Of a stretch of 64,000 bases of DNA, positions 25,923 to 33,232 are shown piece by piece. Within the stretch, counting starts at the first letter, position 1. Each line of letters starts with the position of its first letter. A program made the position numbers and the translations under genes. Source of the DNA: Methanoculleus horonobensis (GTDB taxonomy: Archaea > Halobacteriota > Methanomicrobia > Methanomicrobiales > Methanoculleaceae); the NCBI RefSeq assembly GCF_001602375.1, contig NZ_BCNY01000014.1, positions 372,001 to 436,000 of the forward strand, written 5' to 3'. Under the pieces are notes generated by a model, which searched no databases, had not been told where the DNA came from, and saw only the letters and a program-made list of their open reading frames with translations.

Positions 25923-26495
25923 TCAGTAGACCTCATAGAACTTACTCGCTGCCAGATCCGGAGGAGCCACACGGGATACCGGGTAGGAAGCGCCGATATC
26001 CGGCTTCACTTCGATGGTGAACCTCTGGTTCTCGCTGATGGTTATGTAGTCTCCAACGGGCACATCAACACGCACCGTCTCGAACTTCTCCAGAAGCTCG
26101 TTTGCTGGTGTCGCGCTGTTGAACCAGGTCAGTGTGACGTTTTTATCTGCAGTGCCATAGTCATACGTTTTCAGCTCGTCTTTCGTCGAGACGGTATACG
26201 TGACCTTCTTCATGTCGACCGGAGATCCACCCGCTGCAAGCTGCAGGTAGAACGACACATTATACACGCTGTGTGCAGTGCTGTTTGTCTCGAGTACCAC
26301 AGGTCCCGACACTTCCATGTTCGCACTTGCCTGGGCCACACCGGTGTGGACGACCTCCTGGCTCTTCTGGGTAGTGAAGAACCCGGCGCCGAGCACCACG
26401 TACGAGAAGACTGCGGCAACGACGATGAAGGCGATCAGGACGATCGCGGCCTCAAGGCCGGTGAATGCGTCTTCGTTTCTCATCATTTTGCTCAT
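25923..26495 (-). CDS. arlB1: Archaellin (major filament protein), first copy
   Basis: A 190-residue archaellin with class III signal MSKMMRNEDAFTG before LEAAIVLIAF. The outer domain differs strongly from archaellin 2 (KKVTYTVSTKDELKTYDYG...) with fewer sequons. AGGAGG at 26505-26510 (minus strand) is a strong ribosome binding site 9 nt before the ATG, and a TATA-like element lies at 26579-26590. It is the first gene of the two-archaellin transcript. Confidence 0.94.
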   Translation of the reverse strand: MSKMMRNEDAFTGLEAAIVLIAFIVVAAVFSYVVLGAGFFTTQKSQEVVHTGVAQASANMEVSGPVVLETNSTAHSVYNVSFYLQLAAGGSPVDMKKVTYTVSTKDELKTYDYGTADKNVTLTWFNSATPANELLEKFETVRVDVPVGDYITISENQRFTIEVKPDIGASYPVSRVAPPDLAASKFYEVY

Positions 26496-26578
26496 GTAAC
26501 GTTTCCTCCTGTTACCGGAGTCCGAATGAAGGCCTCATCCGGGCCGATACGGTTACACGGGAGTATTTGCGTAAGCCT

Positions 26579-26590
26579 GTATAAAAAACT
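26579..26590 (-). promoter_or_regulatory. Archaellin promoter TATA box
   Basis: The minus strand reads AGTTTTTTATAC. With a start about 25 nt downstream, the archaellin mRNA would have a leader of about 60 nt carrying the strong AGGAGG site, unlike the leaderless motor operon. Confidence 0.6.
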
Positions 26591-26744
26591 ATTCAAATAT
26601 CCGGAGATTCGAAAATTGCTGTTTTGGATAATGAATACTTATTAAATCCACGTTATCGGCCTGTATCGCTCTCAGGCAAGTATTTGTAGCCGGAGGTACA
26701 ACGATACCTGTACCGAAAAACCCCGCGAGCGATCGCCTCATTTT

Positions 26745-26759
26745 GGAAACAATGTTTCC
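26745..26759. promoter_or_regulatory. Palindrome, candidate operator
   Basis: GGAAACAATGTTTCC has 7-base arms around a single central base and sits between the archaellin promoter and the divergent exported-protein gene. A dimeric regulator site is plausible; nothing here names the regulator. Confidence 0.4.
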
Positions 26760-26857
26760 ATACGGGAAATATTCAGCACACCTCTCCGGTGCTGAGGGTG
26801 AATGAGGGATCGGCCGCACGGGATGGCCTTCAATCGAAGGGGAGGAAGGAACTGGAT

Positions 26858-27535
26858 ATGACGAAGAAGCAGGACTTTATCTACGTCGTTCTGGGAATCG
26901 TGGTCGTCCTCGTGCTGGCCCTGATCATCAAGCCGGCGGCGACCGGCGAGCCGTCGGGACTATGGGGGGCCGGGGAGCCGGAGCCGACGATAACCCCGGC
27001 ATGGACGCCCACGATCCCCTCCGTAACTGCGGTGCCGACACCCACGCCGGTGCCCACCTGGGATGGAAAGCCGCGGCCGGTCAAGTTCGTCGACCCCGGG
27101 GTCTACCAGGTCCCGGCCGGGGAGAGCCGCCTGAACATGACCGTCCCACCGCCCGGAACCGTGAACGCGCCCGGCATCACCCGGTGGGTGACCTACGCGA
27201 CGATCGACGGCCAGTGGTCGGGGACGACCGGGATCGTCCGGATCCCGTTCCCGATCTGGCGGCTCGACTACTCGGATGTCACGACCTCGAACGACGAGAT
27301 CCCGCTCTTCAACTGCCAGGTCATGGATGCCGAAGATCCGAACCGGTTCGTCCGGGTCGTCACCCTCAACTTCGCCGACTTCCTGGCGGTGAAGGATAAG
27401 CCCGATCTCAGGAAGCAGCAGTGGGTGAGCACCTTCTACGAGGGCTACCACGATTACTACCTGGTCATCAACACCCGGTGCATCGACTCCTACAACTTAG
27501 CGATCCAGGTGCCGGAGACGTACCTGGATGCCTGA
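26858..27535 (+). CDS. Membrane-anchored exported protein of unknown function
   Basis: A 225-residue protein. MTKKQDF precedes one hydrophobic segment (about 8-28, IYVVLGIVVVLVLALII), then a Thr/Pro-rich linker (about 40-75, repeated TPTIP and PTPVPT) and a globular domain (about 80-225) with three Cys-free beta-rich stretches and a late INTRCIDSYNLAI segment. The ATG at 26858 follows GGAGGAAGGAACTGG, which supports the start. The build is that of archaeal surface proteins with a glycosylatable stalk. I cannot assign a family. It is divergent from the archaellins, so it may be co-regulated with them. Confidence 0.7.
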   Translation: MTKKQDFIYVVLGIVVVLVLALIIKPAATGEPSGLWGAGEPEPTITPAWTPTIPSVTAVPTPTPVPTWDGKPRPVKFVDPGVYQVPAGESRLNMTVPPPGTVNAPGITRWVTYATIDGQWSGTTGIVRIPFPIWRLDYSDVTTSNDEIPLFNCQVMDAEDPNRFVRVVTLNFADFLAVKDKPDLRKQQWVSTFYEGYHDYYLVINTRCIDSYNLAIQVPETYLDA

Positions 27536-27587
27536 GACGGGTGCGTGAAACCGGAAACCCGGTAGAGGGTGAGTGCGGTTCCCGGTG

Positions 27588-27880
27588 GCACCTCCCCCCT
27601 CCGGTTCGTATTGGATGGCGCTCTGACCCCCGTTCGGAACCCTTCGGGGTTCTCAAGATCCTGTCTCAAAGCCTGACGGCTTCTCCTGCTCCGTTCTTCG
27701 AAGACCTTTGGTCTTCTCGAACTCCTGTCCAACGGACAGTCGTCACTCGCACCTTCGGTGCTCGAACTCCTGCCCTACGGACAGTCGTCACTCGCACCTT
27801 CGGTGCTCGAACTCCTGCCCTACGGACAGTCGTCACTCGCACCTTCGGTGCTCGAACTCCTGCCCTACGGGCAGTCGTTT
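27588..27880. repeat. Dispersed intergenic repeat, copy E (hairpin array, no GATATC ends)
   Basis: A chain of small hairpins: GAACCCTTCGGGGTTC, GAAGACCTTTGGTCTTC (27699-27715), GTCCAACGGAC, then three rounds of GCACCTTCGGTGC plus TGCCCTACGGACA-type stems. It lacks the GTGGCGATATCC ends and the G-rich palindrome, so it is a partial or expanded family member. It fills the space between the exported protein gene and the convergent agmatinase gene. Confidence 0.75.
27741..27875. repeat. Three tandem 45-bp units inside copy E
   Basis: Units start at 27741, 27786 and 27831. The first two are identical and the third differs at one base by my reading. A partial unit (ACTCCTGTCCAACGGACAGT, 27721-27740) precedes them. 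Each unit contains the hairpins GCACCTTCGGTGC and GCCCTACGGAC/GGGC. There is no spacer variation, so this is not a CRISPR array. Confidence 0.9.
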
Positions 27881-27904
27881 TTAAAAAAAAAAGTTATATT
27901 GTCT

Positions 27905-28756
27905 TCATTGCCCAGCGAGCCAGTGCCGGGCGATGAACTCCCGCACGATCTGCGCCGCCACTGCCGCCGTCTGCCCGGTATCGAACGGCGCGACCTCAAC
28001 GTAATCGAAACCCGCGACCTCGGGCGCGAGGGCACGCACGACCTCCCGGATCTCGAGCGGCGTCATCCCGAACGGCTCAGGCGTCCCGAGGCCGGGGGTG
28101 AGGCAGCAGTCGATCGCGTCGGCATCGATCGAGAGGTAGATCCTCCTCCCCGCAACGTGCTCCCGGACCTCCCGGAGGACGGCGGCGATCCCCCGCTCGC
28201 GCACCGCGTCGGCGGTGTAGAGGCGCGTCCTCTCCGCCGCAATCTCATACTGCTCGCGATCGCCGCTCCGGGCACCGATGATGACGACGTCCTCGACCGT
28301 ATCGAGGACGCGCCGGGTGACGCACCCGTGGCTGTAGGGCGTCCCGTCGAGTTCGTCCCGGAGATCCAGGTGAGCGTCGCAGACGACGTAGACCTCCGGC
28401 CGGACGGCCCTGACCGCGCCGACGGTCGCGGTGTGCTCGCCGCCGAGCATCACCGGCACCTTGCCGTCGCGGACGATATCTCCCGCGACGTCCGCGACCT
28501 CTCCGGCGACCTCCTCCGGCAGCCGGGAGACCGCAAGATCGCCGAGATCCGTCACCGGCACTTCCGAAAAGTCTATTCTGGTCCCGGGGTCGTAGGACTC
28601 GAAATTGAACGAGACCTCCCGGATCGCCCGGGGTCCGAACCGCGCCCCCGGCCGAAACGACGTCGTTCCGTCGTAGGGGACGCCGAAGACGGCGTAGCGG
28701 GCATCCTCATACGATGCATCCGCATCCGCAAAATGGAGATGGGCGAGCTCATGCAT
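27905..28756 (-). CDS. speB: Agmatinase (ureohydrolase family)
   Basis: A 283-residue arginase/agmatinase-family enzyme, expected to turn agmatine into putrescine and urea in polyamine synthesis. The binuclear manganese motifs are present: GGEHTATVG near residue 103, DAHLDLRD near 125 and SIDADAIDCC near 203. The start at 28756 is chosen from the family length; the longer frame overlaps aIF5A. It lies 25 bases downstream of aIF5A, whose hypusine modification needs a polyamine, a known archaeal pairing. Confidence 0.9.
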   Translation of the reverse strand: MHELAHLHFADADASYEDARYAVFGVPYDGTTSFRPGARFGPRAIREVSFNFESYDPGTRIDFSEVPVTDLGDLAVSRLPEEVAGEVADVAGDIVRDGKVPVMLGGEHTATVGAVRAVRPEVYVVCDAHLDLRDELDGTPYSHGCVTRRVLDTVEDVVIIGARSGDREQYEIAAERTRLYTADAVRERGIAAVLREVREHVAGRRIYLSIDADAIDCCLTPGLGTPEPFGMTPLEIREVVRALAPEVAGFDYVEVAPFDTGQTAAVAAQIVREFIARHWLAGQ

Positions 28757-28781
28757 GCCCGTTTTCGTAAGCCAGAAAAGG

Positions 28782-29159
28782 TCACTCAAGTTTCTTCTTG
28801 CCCAGGGATGATATGTACGGGATCTCCTTACCCGGCTCAAGACCGGCGATCTGCTCCTCGGTCACGTTGAGTTCGAACATATCGAAGTCCTTGACGTCCA
28901 TAAGCTGGACGGTCGTGCCGGCGATCGAGATGACCTGCGCCATCTTCCGCTCCACTACGGGCACGTAGGTCTTTGCCGAGACCGGCTGGACGATCGAGCG
29001 CTTGACGCCGTCGAAGATGCCGATGCAGTCGATCCGGGACTTTGCTGCCCCGTGCTTCCCCGGCTTGGAGGTGGCGATGGAGACAATTCTGCAAGGCTCA
29101 TCATCTACGACGACGTAACGTCCTTCTTTCAGTTTCCCAACTTCTGTCTGTTCCTTCAT
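28782..29159 (-). CDS. Translation factor aIF5A (hypusine-containing)
   Basis: A 125-residue aIF5A that helps ribosomes at difficult peptide bonds such as polyproline. The N-terminal SH3-like domain has the modified loop TSKPGKHGAAK with hypusine lysine at K35; the C-terminal OB domain follows (about 70-125). The gene is the first of an aIF5A-agmatinase pair on the minus strand. No deoxyhypusine synthase gene is in the window. Confidence 0.96.
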   Translation of the reverse strand: MKEQTEVGKLKEGRYVVVDDEPCRIVSIATSKPGKHGAAKSRIDCIGIFDGVKRSIVQPVSAKTYVPVVERKMAQVISIAGTTVQLMDVKDFDMFELNVTEEQIAGLEPGKEIPYISSLGKKKLE

Positions 29160-29248
29160 ATTGTCTCACTCGGTAAACGCGTGATTAATGTATCTGAATT
29201 ACAGTACATAAATACACCGTAGAATAAGGGACGGGACGAGGAGAGTTG

Positions 29249-30025
29249 ATGGAGTTCATCCGGGCATGTGAGGACGTGGCAGGGGCGGTCCGGGATGCCG
29301 TGGCCGGCATGGTCGGAACGCCTGAGGGCGGTGCGTACGTCAAGATGGGCGCGGACGGCACGCCCACGAAGAAGATCGACCAGGTCGCAGAGGATATCAT
29401 CGTTGACTACTTCACGAGCCACCCGTTCTGCCGGCGCCTGATCAGCGAAGAGCTCGGGTGCGCCGAGATGGGCGGGGAGAGCGGCACCATCTTCCTCGAC
29501 CCGGTCGACGGCACCTACAACGCCGTGGTCGGGATCCCGTTCTATGCCCTCTCGATTGCGTATGCAAAAGAAGGGGTCGTTCAGGCGGGATACGTCCAGA
29601 ACCTCGCCACCGGGGAGACGTTCTGCGCTGTCCGGGGGCGGGGGGCCAGCCTCGACGGCCATCCCATCCGCGTCTCGGGTGTCTCCCTCCTCGAAGAGAG
29701 CGCCATGAGCGTTTATGGCCGGAAGTTCGACCCGACCCGTGTCCAGATGATCGGCCGGAAGATCCGGCGGTGGCGCCTCCTCGGCGCATCGGCGCTCGAG
29801 CTCTGCTACGTCGGGTGCGGCCGCATCGATGGTTTCATCGACGTGCGGGGGACGCTCCGGGTCACCGACGCAGCGGCGGGGATGCTGATCTGCGAGGAGG
29901 CCGGGGGAACTGTCTCTGATCTCGAAGGAAACGCGCTTGTCTTCCCCGACGAGGTATCCGTCGGGCGGAGCCTCGTCGCCACGAACAGTATCGTGCACAA
30001 CAAGGTCATCGAGTACCTGAGGTGA
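29249..30025 (+). CDS. Inositol-monophosphatase/fructose-bisphosphatase family phosphatase
   Basis: A 258-residue archaeal IMPase/FBPase-type enzyme. The metal motifs are SEELG near residue 70, LDPVDGTYNAVVG near 86 and VTDAAAGML near 205. Archaeal members act on inositol-1-phosphate, fructose-1,6-bisphosphate and in some cases NADP. The ATG at 29249 follows GAGGAGA. NAD kinase starts 7 bases later; the M. jannaschii homologue is a single fused NADP phosphatase/NAD kinase, so control of NAD(H)/NADP(H) is a likely role. It could also complete inositol synthesis after the MIP synthase encoded 6 kb away. Confidence 0.9.
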   Translation: MEFIRACEDVAGAVRDAVAGMVGTPEGGAYVKMGADGTPTKKIDQVAEDIIVDYFTSHPFCRRLISEELGCAEMGGESGTIFLDPVDGTYNAVVGIPFYALSIAYAKEGVVQAGYVQNLATGETFCAVRGRGASLDGHPIRVSGVSLLEESAMSVYGRKFDPTRVQMIGRKIRRWRLLGASALELCYVGCGRIDGFIDVRGTLRVTDAAAGMLICEEAGGTVSDLEGNALVFPDEVSVGRSLVATNSIVHNKVIEYLR

Positions 30026-30032
30026 ACCGCGC

Positions 30033-30845
30033 ATGAAGATTGTCCTTGTATCGCGTCTCGATGAGGCGGATGCGCTCCGCTACACCGCGTCGCTCGCCCG
30101 GGAACTCGAGGAGATGGGGCACGAGGTTGCTCTCGAGGAAGGCACGGCGGAACATCTCGGTGAAGGGGGTATCCCGTTTGAGGAGATCGCCGGCGATCTC
30201 GTCGTGGTCGTCGGCGGCGACGGATCGGTTCTCCTCACCGTCCACCAGATGAAGAAGCAGATTCCGGTCCTCGGGATCAACTGGGGCGAGGTAGGATTCC
30301 TCGCTGACCTGGAACCCGACGAAGCAGGAGCGTTCTTCGCCGACCACATGGATGGGTTCCGTGTCGAGAGCCGGATGCGGGTCAGCCTCGCCGTCAACGG
30401 GAGACCGCTCGGCGACGCCCTCAACGAGGGGCTCGTCGTCACCGACCGCCCGGCGAAGATGCTCCGGTTCGGCGTCTACGTCGACGGAACGCCTGCGGAG
30501 CGGTTCCGGGCGGACGGCCTGCTCGTATCGACCCCGACCGGTTCGACCGCCTATGCCATGAGCGCGGGAGGGCCGATCGTCGACCCGCAGATAGAGGGGT
30601 TCCTCCTCGTACCGCTCGCGCCGTATATGCTCTCGTCCCGTCCTCACCTCATCAGCACCCATAGGGCGCTTGAGATCACCCTCGAGACCGAGAAACCGGC
30701 GCACCTCGTCATCGACGGGCAGAGCACGTTCGAGCTCGCGAAAGAGTCCACGCTCACGGTCAAGAAGTCGGAGCAGCCTGCCCTCTTCGCCCATACGGGC
30801 AAGCCCTTCTTTGAGAAGGTGAACCATAAACTGCGCAACCTCTGA
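30033..30845 (+). CDS. nadK: NAD kinase
   Basis: A 270-residue ATP/polyphosphate-NAD kinase. The GGDGS motif is near residue 65 (VVVVGGDGSVLLTV), the NE motif in LNEGLVVTD near 130, and the conserved TPTGSTAYAMSAGGPI near 168. Eight bases after the phosphatase stop, it forms a two-gene unit with it. Early residues (MKIVLVSRLDE) begin the Rossmann-like first strand, supporting this ATG. Confidence 0.93.
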   Translation: MKIVLVSRLDEADALRYTASLARELEEMGHEVALEEGTAEHLGEGGIPFEEIAGDLVVVVGGDGSVLLTVHQMKKQIPVLGINWGEVGFLADLEPDEAGAFFADHMDGFRVESRMRVSLAVNGRPLGDALNEGLVVTDRPAKMLRFGVYVDGTPAERFRADGLLVSTPTGSTAYAMSAGGPIVDPQIEGFLLVPLAPYMLSSRPHLISTHRALEITLETEKPAHLVIDGQSTFELAKESTLTVKKSEQPALFAHTGKPFFEKVNHKLRNL

Positions 30846-30918
30846 CCCTGCCGATACCCCGAACAGAGATTTTATGAATGACCGCGGGGATTATCTCCAC
30901 AGAGGAGTGAGCACGATT

Positions 30919-31635
30919 ATGGAAGACCAGATGCGCACGGAGATCCCCTACGCGGAGATCGCGGAGACGCTCAAGAACGCTCTCAACCTGCGGGGCTCGC
31001 CGGTCGCGGTGAAACTCGCAAAGAACCCCGCGGGCATCCCCGAAGGGGTCGGGCCGATCGACGAGACCGTCCGCCACTGCCAGATGATCACCCGGGCACG
31101 GCTGAACGGCGAGATCTTCTACGCGACCGCCGACAAACACGTCTGCATGGGGGGCGGCTGGGCCCTCGGGCTGAAGGAACTCACGCCGAGCCTTCGCACG
31201 GGAGAGTTCTACTACAAGCTCGGCAAATTCGAGAGCTGGGCCGCCTGCATGCGGACCATCCGGCAGGTGCCGCATGTCCCGGAACTCGAGACGTATGCGA
31301 CCGTCTATGCGCCGCTTGAGAAGACGCCGTTCGACCCGCACGTCGTCGTCATCGTCGCTGAACCACGGGCGATGCTGAAACTCGCTCAGACGACGCTCTA
31401 CCTGCTCGGCGGGCGGATCGAGTCCACGATGGCGGGGATCCAGTCGGTCTGTGCGGACGCGACCGCGCTGCCCTACCTCACCGGCAACGTCAACTACTCG
31501 CTCGGGTGCGACGGCTCGCGCCGGTTCTCGGGGATTGAGAATGACGAACTCGTCATGGGCATCCCCGCCGAGCTCCTTCCCGAGTTTGCCCGGGCGCTCC
31601 CGATCGTCACCGCCGCACCCGGATCGGTGAAGTGA
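30919..31635 (+). CDS. DUF169 family protein
   Basis: A 238-residue protein of the DUF169 family, common in methanogens and anaerobes and of unknown function. Diagnostic segments are NLRGSPVAVKLAKNPAGIP near residue 22, CMGGGWALGL near 75, VVVIVAEPRAML near 150 and a C-terminal YSLGCDGSRRF segment with conserved cysteines. ATG 30919 (MEDQMRTEIPY) follows AGGAGTGAGC; 30931 is an alternative. An oligo-T tract follows the stop. Confidence 0.85.
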   Translation: MEDQMRTEIPYAEIAETLKNALNLRGSPVAVKLAKNPAGIPEGVGPIDETVRHCQMITRARLNGEIFYATADKHVCMGGGWALGLKELTPSLRTGEFYYKLGKFESWAACMRTIRQVPHVPELETYATVYAPLEKTPFDPHVVVIVAEPRAMLKLAQTTLYLLGGRIESTMAGIQSVCADATALPYLTGNVNYSLGCDGSRRFSGIENDELVMGIPAELLPEFARALPIVTAAPGSVK

Positions 31636-31653
31636 CCGGCCACCCTGGTGCAT

Positions 31654-31661
31654 CTTTTTTT
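31654..31661 (+). terminator. Oligo-T terminator after the DUF169 gene
   Basis: CTTTTTTTT about 20 nt after the stop, a typical archaeal termination signal. Confidence 0.55.
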
Positions 31662-31745
31662 CCGTTACGTCTCCCCGTAAGGGAACCGCCCGGAGGTACA
31701 AGGCTTATCACCCCGGCAGGTCAACTATTCAGCAGGTGGTTTTTT

Positions 31746-32246
31746 TTGCAGGTATCCATGAAGCTCGAGATGAGGGACCAGCCCGGACAGCTGGTTGCAG
31801 CCCTCCAGCCGATCTCGGCTGTCGGGGGAAATATCATCGCGGTTATCCACCAGAGGGAGACTCCGGCGGCTACGGAGACGCTGGACGTCCAGATCGTGCT
31901 GGAACTCCCCGAGGGACGTCTTTCGAGGCTCCTTGAACTGCTCCGGGAGCAGGGTGTCAACGTCGTGCGTATCGGCGAGGAACGGCTTCTCTACGAATGC
32001 ACAATGATCATGATCGGCCATCTGATGCACACGGATCTCTCCGACACGGTCGACCGGATCGACACGACCGGCTCGGCCGAGGTGACGGATCTCTCCCTTG
32101 CCATGCCGGCGATCAGTTCCCCGTCTTCGGCCCGGATCACCATCCGTTCGACCACCCGCGAGGAGATGAAGAAGGCGATCCGGATCCTGCGCAGCGTTGC
32201 GGAGCAGAAGCATCTCCTCATCATCGAGCCGCTGGAGGATGCATGA
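31746..32246 (+). CDS. ACT-domain amino-acid-binding protein, probable homoserine dehydrogenase regulator
   Basis: A 166-residue protein with an N-terminal ACT domain (MRDQPGQLVAALQPISAVGG near residue 9) and a second ACT-like half (about 80-166). It probably binds an aspartate-family amino acid and regulates the homoserine dehydrogenase encoded immediately downstream, whose start overlaps this stop by ATGA. I prefer the TTG at 31746 because AGGTGG (31734-31739) is ideally spaced and the homologous start MxVSMKLE fits; the ATG at 31758 is the alternative. Confidence 0.85.
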   Translation: MQVSMKLEMRDQPGQLVAALQPISAVGGNIIAVIHQRETPAATETLDVQIVLELPEGRLSRLLELLREQGVNVVRIGEERLLYECTMIMIGHLMHTDLSDTVDRIDTTGSAEVTDLSLAMPAISSPSSARITIRSTTREEMKKAIRILRSVAEQKHLLIIEPLEDA

Positions 32247-33232
32247 TGCGGATAGCCATCCTCGGGTTCGGCTCCGTCGGCCGGGGGATCGCCCGGGCAA
32301 TACTTGCAAAAAACCTCGATATCGCGGTCACCGGCCTTGCCGACTCGCGGAGCGGGCTCATCGATCCGGCCGGGATCGACCTCGCGGCGGCGCTTGCCCG
32401 GAAGGAGAACGGCGGCCCCTGCGGCAGCCCGGACGTCAGCCCCGGCGACGTTGTGGCGAAGGCGGATTACGACGTCCTCGTCGAGGTGACCCCGACGAAC
32501 GTGGATGACGGCGAGCCGGCGCTGGGCCACATCCGGGGAGCCCTCGGGCGGGGCAAACACGTCGTCACCTCGAACAAAGGCCCGATTGCCCTTGCCTATC
32601 CGGAACTCCGGGCGCTTGCAGCGGCAAACGGCGTCTTCCTGAAGTACGAAGCGACGGTCTGCGGGGCGATCCCGCTCATCCACGCGATGCAGGAGGGCCT
32701 TGCGGGCAACACCATCTCACGGCTCTACGGGGTCTTCAACGGCACCTGCAACTATATCCTGACCCGTATGGCCGAGGACAGCCTCACCTACGAGCAGGCC
32801 CTTGCCGAGGCCCGGGAACTCGGGTATGCCGAAGCCGACCCGACCTACGACGTCGAGGGGATCGATGCGGGCGTTAAACTGGTCATCTTGGCAAACACCA
32901 TCCTGGATATGCGGACCACGCTCGACGACGTGGAGCGGACGGGGATCACCCTCCTGACGCCCGAAGCCCTGCGGCTTGCGGAAGACCAGGACTGCACCAT
33001 CCGGCTGATCGGCGAGATCGTCCCCCGGGCCGGGGTGCTCCGGGTCTCGCCGCGGATCATTGCAAAAGCGCACCCGCTCGTCGTCGAAGGGACACTCAAC
33101 GCGGTCACCGTGGAGACGGATCTCGCCGGGGACCTGACGTTCATCGGGAAGGGCGCGGGCTCCACCGAGACCGCCAGCGCGGTGATCGGCGACCTCCTCT
33201 ATATCCGTGATCGGCATGTCCAGGGTTCTTGA
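32243..33232 (+). CDS. hom: Homoserine dehydrogenase
   Basis: A 329-residue NAD(P)-dependent homoserine dehydrogenase for threonine and methionine synthesis. The Rossmann motif is GFGSVGRG at about residues 8-15; SNKGPIA near 110 carries the catalytic lysine; GVFNGTCNYILTRM near 162 and EADPTYDVEGIDAG near 195 are typical. It has no C-terminal ACT domain, and the separate ACT protein just upstream presumably supplies feedback control. Start is ATGATG at 32243/32246 after GGAGGA. It overlaps the next gene by 17 bases. Confidence 0.95.
   Translation: MMRIAILGFGSVGRGIARAILAKNLDIAVTGLADSRSGLIDPAGIDLAAALARKENGGPCGSPDVSPGDVVAKADYDVLVEVTPTNVDDGEPALGHIRGALGRGKHVVTSNKGPIALAYPELRALAAANGVFLKYEATVCGAIPLIHAMQEGLAGNTISRLYGVFNGTCNYILTRMAEDSLTYEQALAEARELGYAEADPTYDVEGIDAGVKLVILANTILDMRTTLDDVERTGITLLTPEALRLAEDQDCTIRLIGEIVPRAGVLRVSPRIIAKAHPLVVEGTLNAVTVETDLAGDLTFIGKGAGSTETASAVIGDLLYIRDRHVQGS

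Larger units (their letters stand above)
26496..26857. other. Divergent regulatory region between archaellins and the exported protein
   Basis: It contains the archaellin leader and promoter on the minus strand and the promoter region of the plus-strand gene, which starts after GGGGAGGAAGG (26840-26850). GGAAACAATGTTTCC at 26745-26759 is a perfect inverted repeat (GGAAACA-T-TGTTTCC pattern) that could be an operator. I see no extra gene. Confidence 0.45.

Noticed and set aside
27741-27875. CRISPR array
   Set aside because: The three 45-bp units are contiguous with no variable spacers and no cas genes nearby.
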